Source of the DNA: a virus
Direction: 5' to 3' (one strand)
DNA: 22,869 nucleotides
IMG/VR virus record: IMGVR_UViG_3300018048_000068
Coordinates: 1 to 22,869 of that record
The notes below the pieces were generated by a model. It searched no databases. It was not told the origin of the DNA and saw only the letters and a program-made list of their open reading frames with translations. A program made the translations under genes and the position numbers. Shown here piece by piece: positions 7,153 through 13,541 of the stretch; the stretch's first letter is position 1; each line of letters starts with the position of its first letter.

Positions 7153-7181
7153 TTGACTTTATCTTGCAAGCATAGTATAAT
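7153..7181 (+). promoter_or_regulatory. Sigma70-type promoter with overlapping inverted repeat, predicted leaderless
   Basis: TTGACT (7153-7158) and TATAAT (7176-7181) are 17 bp apart. The expected start is about 7188, which is the ATG of the next gene, and no Shine-Dalgarno is present. The inverted repeat CATAGTA (7171-7177) / TACTATG (7184-7190) spans the -10 box and the start codon and may be an operator. Confidence 0.85.
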
Positions 7182-7187
7182 ACTACT

Positions 7188-7943
7188 ATGCATAATATCA
7201 TTTGTTTAAACGTTGTAGAAGGTGCTAGAGGCCATCAAATAGGAAGGCTAATATCCTCTTGTGAAAACGTGCAATGGTATAATTGGACTGAAAATGGTTC
7301 TACACCATGGACTCCTAATAAAAATCCATCTACATCAAATCTAAGCATTTATCATTTTGATAGAAGATTTGATGGTGCAGTTGGCGTTGGAGTATGTGAC
7401 AAAACAGTTCCTCCTGTATTAGATTTTGCTAAACGCAACAAGTATGTTGAAATATCATTTGACAAGATACTCGATTGGGGTGCAACTGTTTATCCTAATA
7501 ATTTGTTATATGTTAGTCACTCTGATTTAGATCAATCAAAAGATTTTTTCCAGCACTGTAAACATATTGTTGTAATCAACGAAAACATTGACGAGATTGT
7601 TGAACGTTATCTTAAAACTACTGCTAACTTCATTTATTCTTGGACTCCGACAAACAGTGATGATTGGACAATAGAATGCCAACGACTAACATTTAAAGAA
7701 GCAGTAATGAAAGAACACCCTAACGTTGATTATACAGAATGGGTTGAAAATTATATCACAAAAAAACTAAAGAACTTTAAAGAAAACATAGGGCCTAATG
7801 ATTTTGTTATTTCAAGAATTGAAGATTTATTTGACCAGTCTATGTTTAAATCATTATGTAAAAAGTTTAACTTAACCTGTAATTCCGATAACTATAATAA
7901 AGTTTACAATTTTGTAAAGGACGATAACTATGCAAACAATTGA
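7188..7943 (+). CDS. Divergent P-loop/sulfotransferase-like protein of unknown function, 251 aa
   Basis: The N-terminus (IICLNVVEGARGHQIGRLIS) has a hydrophobic strand followed by a glycine-rich turn and helix, the layout of a nucleotide or PAPS-binding P-loop, but with no canonical GxxxxGK[ST]. An aromatic patch (NVQWYNWTENGSTPW) follows. The rest is alpha/beta with a Lys-rich helix near 200 (ITKKLKNFKENIG). Other genes in this island have comparable N-termini, so it may be a remote relative; this is a weak inference. Its start coincides with the predicted transcription start. It overlaps the next gene by 14 bases. Function unknown. Confidence 0.6.
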   Translation: MHNIICLNVVEGARGHQIGRLISSCENVQWYNWTENGSTPWTPNKNPSTSNLSIYHFDRRFDGAVGVGVCDKTVPPVLDFAKRNKYVEISFDKILDWGATVYPNNLLYVSHSDLDQSKDFFQHCKHIVVINENIDEIVERYLKTTANFIYSWTPTNSDDWTIECQRLTFKEAVMKEHPNVDYTEWVENYITKKLKNFKENIGPNDFVISRIEDLFDQSMFKSLCKKFNLTCNSDNYNKVYNFVKDDNYANN

Positions 7944-8463
7944 ATTGAATGAGTCTCATAAAAATGATATTTTAGAATTTTGTAAGTCTTGTCAGGAATT
8001 GGGTTATAAAAACAACGACTCGCTTTCTAGTATGAAATATGATTGGTGTTTAGAAAACGGAGGCGTTTGGTATGGATCTTTTTTGCAGGATAAACTAATA
8101 TCAGTTAGTGGTGTACATGATTTTCCAGAAATTGGTTCAAACGCTGTAAGGGTATTATTTAGAGGAGCACAGGTGTTTAATCCTTATCGAGGCTTAACAA
8201 AATATCATATGAATAGCATTCCATTTAGAGATCATTTACCTCTTGCAATTGAAAAGTTTAGTGAAAAACAATTATACATTACTAGCAATGTAACACACGA
8301 TGCTAGTGGTAAAATGAATATGATTCATCAAGTTATGCAAAAATTGCGCTCACACGGTATATTAACATTAACAGTAGAGTCAATGGAACTCTTTTATACT
8401 GAACAATCAGTATGGCGTGTTAATAAGGATACATATTTAAATGTCAGAAGCAAAGTTACTTAA
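7930..8463 (+). CDS. Putative GNAT-like acyltransferase, 177 aa
   Basis: GNAT enzymes move an acyl group from acyl-CoA (or acyl-ACP) to an amine. The strand pair GGVWYGSFLQDKLISVSGVH and the following VRVLFRGAQVF resemble the beta4-beta5 core of that fold, and length is normal for the family. The usual acetyl-CoA pyrophosphate loop (Q/RxxGxG/A) is not clearly present, so the call is tentative. The start has AAAGGA 8 bases upstream. The gene overlaps both neighbours (14 bases before, 23 bases after), so it is translated as a unit with the AMP-binding enzyme that follows, suggesting a shared acyl substrate. Confidence 0.5.
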   Translation: MQTIELNESHKNDILEFCKSCQELGYKNNDSLSSMKYDWCLENGGVWYGSFLQDKLISVSGVHDFPEIGSNAVRVLFRGAQVFNPYRGLTKYHMNSIPFRDHLPLAIEKFSEKQLYITSNVTHDASGKMNMIHQVMQKLRSHGILTLTVESMELFYTEQSVWRVNKDTYLNVRSKVT

Positions 8464-9157
8464 TCTGTTTAATACAGGTTGTACTATAAATTCGTCAGGT
8501 ACAACTGGCACGCCTAAAGAAATATTTAGAACACCCGATAATCTAAAATGGTGTGCTGATGCTGCTGTAGATTCTCAAGAAATATCATCGTCGTCAAAGA
8601 TTTATACTGTTTGCAAAATGTCTCATGCAGGCGGACTGTTAGCACAAACACTTCCTGGATTGAGGATTGGCGCTAGTGTAGACATAGAGCCGTTTAATCC
8701 ATATACATATTTTAAAAATTTAATAAACAAAAAATATACACACTCTCATTTAACACCCGGGCACTGCAAAGCACTAATGCAGACACACAGTTGGGACACT
8801 GTTGATTTATCAGGAATATGGATTACGTGCGGAGCAGATCCTGTTACTTGGGACATCATAGAAGGGTTTGTTTCTAAAGGTGCAACCTTTATGTCTAATT
8901 GGGGTATGAGTGAAATAGGACCTTGTGCTATTAACACAGTATTTAGATCTCAAGAAGATATAAATCTGTTTAAAAACAATCAAGGAACTATTTTAGGTAA
9001 TAGATTTTATTGTGATTGGAAAATAGAAAATCAGCAGTTGTATGTCAAAGGTAATCAATGTATATACAATGATTGGTTTGACACTGCTGATCTAGTTGTA
9101 AATTTACAAGACTGTTTATATTATACAGGTAGAATTAATTTATTACAGCAAACATAA
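8441..9157 (+). CDS. Minimal AMP-binding (ANL superfamily) adenylating enzyme, 238 aa
   Basis: ANL enzymes activate a carboxylate with ATP to an acyl-adenylate and often pass it to CoA. Core motifs are visible: the phosphate loop SSGTTGTPK (18-26, motif A3), NWGMSEIGP (153-161, A5), WFDTADLV (212-219, A7) and the hinge TGRIN (229-233, A8). The protein ends 5 residues after the hinge, so the roughly 100-residue C-terminal domain with the A10 lysine is missing, and about 150 N-terminal residues of a usual 450-550 residue enzyme are missing too. MenE-like ligases are the nearest compact relatives I know. AAGGA (8426-8430) precedes the ATG. It overlaps the GNAT-like gene and, tail to tail, the opposite-strand gene by 23 bases. 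The family is firm; substrate and activity are unknown. Confidence 0.82.
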   Translation: MSEAKLLNLFNTGCTINSSGTTGTPKEIFRTPDNLKWCADAAVDSQEISSSSKIYTVCKMSHAGGLLAQTLPGLRIGASVDIEPFNPYTYFKNLINKKYTHSHLTPGHCKALMQTHSWDTVDLSGIWITCGADPVTWDIIEGFVSKGATFMSNWGMSEIGPCAINTVFRSQEDINLFKNNQGTILGNRFYCDWKIENQQLYVKGNQCIYNDWFDTADLVVNLQDCLYYTGRINLLQQT

Positions 9158-9707
9158 TACCAGCATTTCCTGTTTCATCAATTTCTGGTAATAGTTCTTC
9201 TGTAATGTCTGTTTTCTTAACAATAGTAGGATTCCATTCTAACTGTCTTGTTGTTACTATATTGTCTATAATACCACTAATTCTTTTATTATAGTCTACA
9301 ATAGTATCCACTGTTAGACTTGGAATAACATTAACCATATTGCCTGCTCTTTTTAACAATGCTTGTTCTCCGTTACCTGTAGCACGTTTAAAAAAGAAGT
9401 GTTTGTCATCCGGATACTCTTCTAGTAATCTTTCAACTTGAATAGACGATGCTAACCCTCTAATTATCATACCGTTAAAATTTGCATTAGTTAACGATTC
9501 AGTTTTAGATGTTAATTTTTCTTTAATTAAGTCGTAGCGTTCAAGCATATCTAAACTATCGTTAGGATTCAATTTATAGTGTCTGAATCCCATAGTATTG
9601 ATCATGTCCCATAAAAGGTTACGATTAAATACTAAATGTTCAAGTAACCGTTCAGCAAACATACGTTCGCCACTATACATTGGTCCGTGTACAAAAATTC
9701 TTTCCAT
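9135..9707 (-). CDS. P-loop-like hypothetical protein, 190 aa
   Basis: The N-terminus RIFVHGPMYSGERMFAERLLEHL has the strand, glycine/serine loop and helix of a P-loop, comparable in position to the sulfotransferase-like proteins encoded upstream in the same operon but lacking their GxPGSxWS motif. The remainder is helical with a VVTTRQLEWNP-like C-terminal part and no other signature. AGGAG lies 8 bases before the start (complement of 9716-9720). It is the last gene of the leftward operon and its 3' end overlaps the AMP-binding gene by 23 bases on the other strand. Function unknown. Confidence 0.65.
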   Translation of the reverse strand: MERIFVHGPMYSGERMFAERLLEHLVFNRNLLWDMINTMGFRHYKLNPNDSLDMLERYDLIKEKLTSKTESLTNANFNGMIIRGLASSIQVERLLEEYPDDKHFFFKRATGNGEQALLKRAGNMVNVIPSLTVDTIVDYNKRISGIIDNIVTTRQLEWNPTIVKKTDITEELLPEIDETGNAGIMFAVIN

Positions 9708-9726
9708 TAATAATACTCCTATATTA

Positions 9727-10422
9727 TTATTTATCTAATATGCTTGTTAAATTATAATGGGCAATCGATACATCAAAATGCCAAAAACTGCCTTCTGGCA
9801 ATTGTCGCATTTCAAGTGAACGCATATAATTATCAAGTTCTTCTGTATCTCTATTTATGCCCCATACAGACTTCCAATACTTCTCTCTGGCTGTGTGTAT
9901 ATCTAAATCATGTTCTGCAATAAACTTTTTTATAGCCCTATTTTCTTTTTCAATTTCATACTTTAAAAATATTTCATCTTTATAGTATTTACTGTAGTTA
10001 GGGTATGTAATTTTTTCAAAGCCGCCAGCAGAAGTCCAACCTGCATAAGCACTAGCATCTGGTCTGTAAACCATAATGATACCTGCCTTTGGGAAAGTTT
10101 CTTTTATGAAGTCTAAATGTAAACTAAAATGATGGCATCTAACTAACTTGTATTGCCCTGTTTCAGCAAGATAAGCACTACTAATCTCTGATAATATTTC
10201 ATCTTTTGTCAAGGTATCTAAGCGATCAAATCGTTCGCCTATGCCATTGCCTGGACCAAAGAACGCACCTTGATGTGCTATTTTAACATCATCGTGATAG
10301 TAGTATCTATCTTTGCTGTAGTCTGAAGTATTAAACTTGCCCGTTTGGCAAATAATGTGGGAAGTTGCACTCCATTTACTACCCGGAGAACCAGTAAAAA
10401 ATATTAACTTACTTTCATCCAT
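9727..10422 (-). CDS. Sulfotransferase-like P-loop protein, paralogue B
   Basis: The 231-residue protein opens MDESKLIFFTGSPGSKWSAT: a strand, then GSPGSKWS (11-18), where sulfotransferases have the 5'-phosphosulfate loop. Further on, QYKLVRCHHFSLHLDFI and GIIMVYRPDASAYAGW resemble the 3'-phosphate-binding region. It shares GxPGSxWS, the GAFFGPGxGxGxxFD segment, the VYRPD strand and GGFxxxxYPxYSxY with the proteins at 10975-11568 and 19892-20590. The start is put at 10422, not 10476: this places the P-loop at the same residues as in the 10975-11568 paralogue and leaves only an 8-base overlap (ATGGATGA) with the methyltransferase, whereas 10476 adds 18 unrelated residues. Sulfate transfer is inferred from motif layout only. 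Confidence 0.68.
   Translation of the reverse strand: MDESKLIFFTGSPGSKWSATSHIICQTGKFNTSDYSKDRYYYHDDVKIAHQGAFFGPGNGIGERFDRLDTLTKDEILSEISSAYLAETGQYKLVRCHHFSLHLDFIKETFPKAGIIMVYRPDASAYAGWTSAGGFEKITYPNYSKYYKDEIFLKYEIEKENRAIKKFIAEHDLDIHTAREKYWKSVWGINRDTEELDNYMRSLEMRQLPEGSFWHFDVSIAHYNLTSILDK
9728..9735 (-). promoter_or_regulatory. Possible late-promoter-like GATAAATA on the minus strand
   Basis: GATAAATA reads on the minus strand 20 bases before the ATG at 9707. It includes the last codons of the preceding gene (GAT AAA TAA, coding Asp-Lys-stop), so it may be coincidence. Recorded because the same octamer occurs at 1778 and 12337. Confidence 0.25.
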
Positions 10423-10972
10423 TCTTAAGCCAGGTCCAGCGTTTACGTTTGCCCATTCCTTCAGTATCATATACAATAGGTTCTACAAGGAACGAGAAAT
10501 TGTATTTTTCTGTAAATTCGTTAAGCATACCAGGTGCCCAACCACAATGTCGTTTATTAGGAAATTGACCTAGTGCAATTCGCATTTCAATAATGCCTCC
10601 AGGCTTACACCAACCAACAATTTTATCTATATTTTCTCTAATATAATCATGACTAATAAACTGTATGCTACCTAGAGACAACACAACGTCTGCACACTCT
10701 GGTTCAAACTCTGCATCTAATATTGTTGACTGAAAATCAATATCTGGAAACGGTGACGGATCAAACCCTATCAAATTTGGTATATACGCCTTATGTGGAT
10801 TACGGCCGCATCCTGCATCAATTACCAATGAAGGATTTCTTGCATTAACTCGTTCATAGAGTTCTTGTAATCCTGCATTTTCTTGAAAATGATCACCTCT
10901 CCAGGTTACTGGATCAAAACGTTTAGTTAGGATATCATTATCGTAATATAAATCGTCTGTCATATCTGCCAT
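10415..10972 (-). CDS. SAM-dependent methyltransferase, paralogue B (class I-like)
   Basis: Motif I is LVIDAGCGRN (49-58), followed by IPNLIGFDPSPFP, a motif II acidic residue at D71, and ADVVLSLGSIQF (94-105, motif IV). WCKPGGIIEMR (121-131) is the usual post-motif strand. At 185 residues it is compact, with little beyond the SAM-binding core, so the acceptor is not predictable. It clearly resembles the methyltransferase at 19228-19857 (shared VIDAGCGxN, NLIGFD, PFP, LGSxQF, KPGG) and less closely the one at 11577-12317. AAGG lies 8 bases before ATG 10972; a second ATG at 10963 is possible. It overlaps the sulfotransferase-like gene downstream by 8 bases and follows the previous gene by 2. 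Confidence 0.85.
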   Translation of the reverse strand: MADMTDDLYYDNDILTKRFDPVTWRGDHFQENAGLQELYERVNARNPSLVIDAGCGRNPHKAYIPNLIGFDPSPFPDIDFQSTILDAEFEPECADVVLSLGSIQFISHDYIRENIDKIVGWCKPGGIIEMRIALGQFPNKRHCGWAPGMLNEFTEKYNFSFLVEPIVYDTEGMGKRKRWTWLKNG

Positions 10973-10974
10973 TA

Positions 10975-11568
10975 TTAAACCTTAACTATAGTTACTAAAC
11001 AGTCGTGAAACGTGTCAAATTTTACATGGTCTATGTTACTAACATCAAATACTTCTTTAAAGAATTTGGTATTAAAATGATACCATGTACAATCATGCTT
11101 ATGTGCAAACTCTAATATACATCTATTTTGTTCTGCAATTTCGGCATGCATTTTAGTACTGTTTCTATAAGAACTATAGTCTGGATATTTGATGCTGAAC
11201 CCACCTGCTTCGTGCCACCAGGCAAGGCTAACTGTATCTGGACGATACACTAACATAATCCAATCAGTAGGATACTTTTCTTTTATTTGATCCAGCACAT
11301 GAGCCCAATCGTGACTTTTAATTAGTCTAGTGCCGCCATCGTCTTTCCAAGGCCTATCTAGATATTCAGGATTGTCTAAGTATGCTTCATACTCCATACC
11401 AACACCAAAGTATGCACCTTTGTGTCCAGAGAAAGCATGATGGCTGTATTCTTTAGATGGGTCTCTGTCCGATGTGTTTAGATTTAGTTGTTCTTCAAGT
11501 ATTTGTGCAATACCGCTCCAACGACTTCCTGGCACACCTGTAAAAAATATTCTGTTTGGATATTTCAT
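10975..11568 (-). CDS. Sulfotransferase-like P-loop protein, paralogue A
   Basis: Residues RIFFTGVPGSRWSG (6-19) give a strand plus GVPGSRWS loop at 11-18. LIKSHDWAHVLDQIKEKYP and WIMLVYRPDTVSLAWW follow, resembling the KSH and R-x-P-x-D elements that hold PAPS in sulfotransferases, and then GGFSIKYPDYSSY and an ExAEQNR helix. At 197 residues it is short next to typical sulfotransferases (about 250-300). AAGGA lies 6 bases before ATG 11568. It is 8 bases downstream of one methyltransferase and 2 bases upstream of another. The family membership is moderately supported by motif layout and by two close paralogues in the window; donor and acceptor are unknown. Confidence 0.68.
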   Translation of the reverse strand: MKYPNRIFFTGVPGSRWSGIAQILEEQLNLNTSDRDPSKEYSHHAFSGHKGAYFGVGMEYEAYLDNPEYLDRPWKDDGGTRLIKSHDWAHVLDQIKEKYPTDWIMLVYRPDTVSLAWWHEAGGFSIKYPDYSSYRNSTKMHAEIAEQNRCILEFAHKHDCTWYHFNTKFFKEVFDVSNIDHVKFDTFHDCLVTIVKV

Positions 11569-11576
11569 GATTTTCC

Positions 11577-12317
11577 TTATTCTGGCTTATGAAACTCAAA
11601 GTACAATCGATCGCCGTTGTCTTTTTTAAACTTTTCTAATTCTAAGTTGTGTTTTTTTGCTAGTTCAAATGCAAATTCAAATGACCAAGGAAAAATATCA
11701 ACATATGGTCCTTTAGGCCATAGATGTCCTGGATTAGCACGGAAGTACATACGTCCGCCTGGCATTAACAATTCATCTAGTTTAGCAAAACGCTCTTCTA
11801 GTTCGTCTTTAGAATTAAAGTTTAAACTGCCAAATACAATAATATGATCAAACGACTGTGGGTCAACTTTAAAGTCTAAAATATCAACCATATAATCCGC
11901 AGCAGTATTATAAGGATCAATACCAACTAGGTTGTTAATACGACCTTTAAAAGGATTGTATCCACACCCAAAATCTAATACATTCTTAGGATCAGCATTG
12001 TTGATTAGTTCTACTAGGTTCCAGCCGCTGTATTGATATTTGCCTGTTTCTGGTTGCCAAACTTCTCCAAAGAAACGATTCATATATCGTTCGTTACAAC
12101 GTTTAACAATTTGCTCAATAGTACCTGTTAGATCAACTTCAGAAAAATCTAATTCTTGCTGAATTTTTTCTTGAAACTTTAAAAAACGCTTAGGAGTCCA
12201 AGGAAGTTCAGAAATTATTGTATTTTTATCAAAATTTTTCTCTAATGTGTCATATTTTGGCAAAGAAAACGCTTCAGCAAGATTTTGTTTTAGCATATTA
12301 AAAATCCGTAAATTCAT
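11577..12317 (-). CDS. SAM-dependent methyltransferase, paralogue A
   Basis: The 246-residue protein has motif I NVLDFGCGYN (112-121), then PFKGRINNLVGIDPYN with the acidic ribose-binding D134, FDHIIVFGSLNF (156-167) and LLMPGGRMYFR (183-193). About 110 residues precede motif I, unlike the two shorter paralogues, and may form a substrate-binding lid. The motif spacing between GCGxN and GxDP is the same short form as in the others. The start is put at 12317 because GGAGA lies upstream at usual spacing; the ATG at 12332 has no binding site. It is the first gene of the leftward operon, divergent from tctC, and is 8 bases from the sulfotransferase-like gene. Confidence 0.85.
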   Translation of the reverse strand: MNLRIFNMLKQNLAEAFSLPKYDTLEKNFDKNTIISELPWTPKRFLKFQEKIQQELDFSEVDLTGTIEQIVKRCNERYMNRFFGEVWQPETGKYQYSGWNLVELINNADPKNVLDFGCGYNPFKGRINNLVGIDPYNTAADYMVDILDFKVDPQSFDHIIVFGSLNFNSKDELEERFAKLDELLMPGGRMYFRANPGHLWPKGPYVDIFPWSFEFAFELAKKHNLELEKFKKDNGDRLYFEFHKPE

Positions 12318-12336
12318 TTGTCTTTTCTCCATCGAT

Positions 12337-12344
12337 GATAAATA
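12337..12344 (+). promoter_or_regulatory. Putative T4-type late promoter (GATAAATA)
   Basis: GATAAATA on the plus strand lies in the divergent gap between the leftward operon and tctC, identical to the element at 1778. It is 121 bases upstream of the tctC start, longer than at the other sites, so either the leader is long or the site is not used. No clear sigma70 promoter was found for either direction in this gap. Confidence 0.35.
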
Positions 12345-12350
12345 ATTTCA

Positions 12351-12421
12351 ACAGTAAAGTGTTTTTCATAAACATCTTACTGTAATATACTTAATTATCT
12401 CTTTCTAGACCTCTTAGAGGT
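12351..12421. repeat. Inverted repeats in the divergent intergenic region
   Basis: ACAGTAA (12351-12357) and TTACTGT (12377-12383) form a 7-bp inverted repeat with a 19-base spacer, and ACCTCTTAGAGGT (12409-12421) is a 13-bp palindrome with a single central base. Both lie between the divergently read methyltransferase and tctC genes, where a shared operator would sit. Neither is followed by a T-tract. The rest of the 133-base gap holds the tctC ribosome binding site and nothing else recognised. Confidence 0.55.
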
Positions 12422-12465
12422 AATTGTGGTATATACAATGCTATCTAACTTAATAAGGAGTGAAA

Positions 12466-13524
12466 ATGAAGCGTTTAATTTTAACTTTAGCAATGGTACT
12501 AGGCATTGCTACTCCTGCACTTGCTGACTATACACTTATAGTTCCACAAGAGCCAGGAAAAGGTACTAGTGTATGGGGCGGTATTATTGCTAAGAACCTT
12601 AGTAAGTTTACCGACGAGCCAGTAGTAGTACGCCATATTCCAGGCGCACGTGATATCCCAGGTTATAACAAGTTCCATAACGAACTACGTTTTGACGACA
12701 AGACTATCATGGTTGCACATGGCGGTAATGGTGTGTCATTCTTGCTTGACAAGGTTGATTACAACTACTTTGAATACGACTTAATTGGTTCTATGAACAA
12801 CGATATCGTTCTTGGTAAGCACAAAGGTGCAAACGAAAAGAAAGGTAACTGGAAGATTGCTGGCGGATCAGGTTTTGAACCAGACGGTGCGGCAGTTGCT
12901 ATGTTGCTTTGTGGTCCACAAGGTAGTGGTACCGTTGACGAGTACTTAAAGTGCTGGCGTGAACGTGCTACTTGGATCAACGGTGTAGGTGGCGGCGAAA
13001 AGCGTCTAGGCTTTAAAAACAAGGAGTTTGATGTTGCTCGTGAATCACCAGCGGCTTGGAACAAGTTTTATAAGCACATTGAAGAAAACGAATTGTGGTT
13101 TACACATGGTATTCTTGATCTAAAGAACAAGCGTCAAATGGCTGATCCTAACTTCCCAGGCACACAGTTTGAGGAGAAGTATAAAGCACTTTGGGGCGAA
13201 TATCCAAAAGGTGATTTGTATAATGCATACAAACTAACTCGTAACTGGCGTGATGCTATTCAAAAGTCACTATGGGTAAACAAGGGCAATCCAAATACCG
13301 AAAAACTTCGTACTGCTCTTAACAAGATGATCGCAGATCCAGAATCATCAGCAGAAATTAAGAAACTTGCTGGCGACTATCCTTGGATTGTTGGCGATGA
13401 CGGTCCTGCAATGCTTGCAGTTCTTAAGTCTTTGATCACTGAAAAAGCTCTTAAAGATGCTGTTAAGTGGAACCAGGAAGCATACGGTTTCCCTTCAGTA
13501 TACAAGCCAGAACTTTTGAAGTAA
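12466..13524 (+). CDS. tctC: TctC/Bug-type periplasmic solute-binding protein of a tripartite tricarboxylate transporter
   Basis: Bug proteins capture carboxylates (such as citrate, other di- or tricarboxylates or aromatic acids) in the periplasm and hand them to TctAB. The first 20 residues, MKRLILTLAMVLGIATPALA, are a textbook Sec signal with an ALA cleavage site, so the mature protein begins DYTLIVPQEPGKGTS. The N-terminal strand and GKGTSVWGGIIAKNL, then VVRHIPGARDIPGYN, follow the usual Bug order, and total length (352) fits. The start is ATG 12466 with AAGGAG (12455-12460) 5 bases before; the GTG at 12460 overlaps that site. The permease follows after 17 bases. A host-membrane transport gene is unusual in a phage; the ligand cannot be read from the sequence. 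Confidence 0.85.
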   Translation: MKRLILTLAMVLGIATPALADYTLIVPQEPGKGTSVWGGIIAKNLSKFTDEPVVVRHIPGARDIPGYNKFHNELRFDDKTIMVAHGGNGVSFLLDKVDYNYFEYDLIGSMNNDIVLGKHKGANEKKGNWKIAGGSGFEPDGAAVAMLLCGPQGSGTVDEYLKCWRERATWINGVGGGEKRLGFKNKEFDVARESPAAWNKFYKHIEENELWFTHGILDLKNKRQMADPNFPGTQFEEKYKALWGEYPKGDLYNAYKLTRNWRDAIQKSLWVNKGNPNTEKLRTALNKMIADPESSAEIKKLAGDYPWIVGDDGPAMLAVLKSLITEKALKDAVKWNQEAYGFPSVYKPELLK

Positions 13525-13541
13525 GATAGGAAGGTAAAAAC

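Noticed and set aside
10423-10476. Upstream start for sulfotransferase-like paralogue B
   Set aside because: The 18 added residues lie over the methyltransferase C-terminus, and the paralogue at 10975-11568 aligns best with a start at 10422.
12765-13064. Minus-strand frame inside tctC
   Set aside because: Shadow of a gene with a clear signal peptide and family pattern; no start signals.
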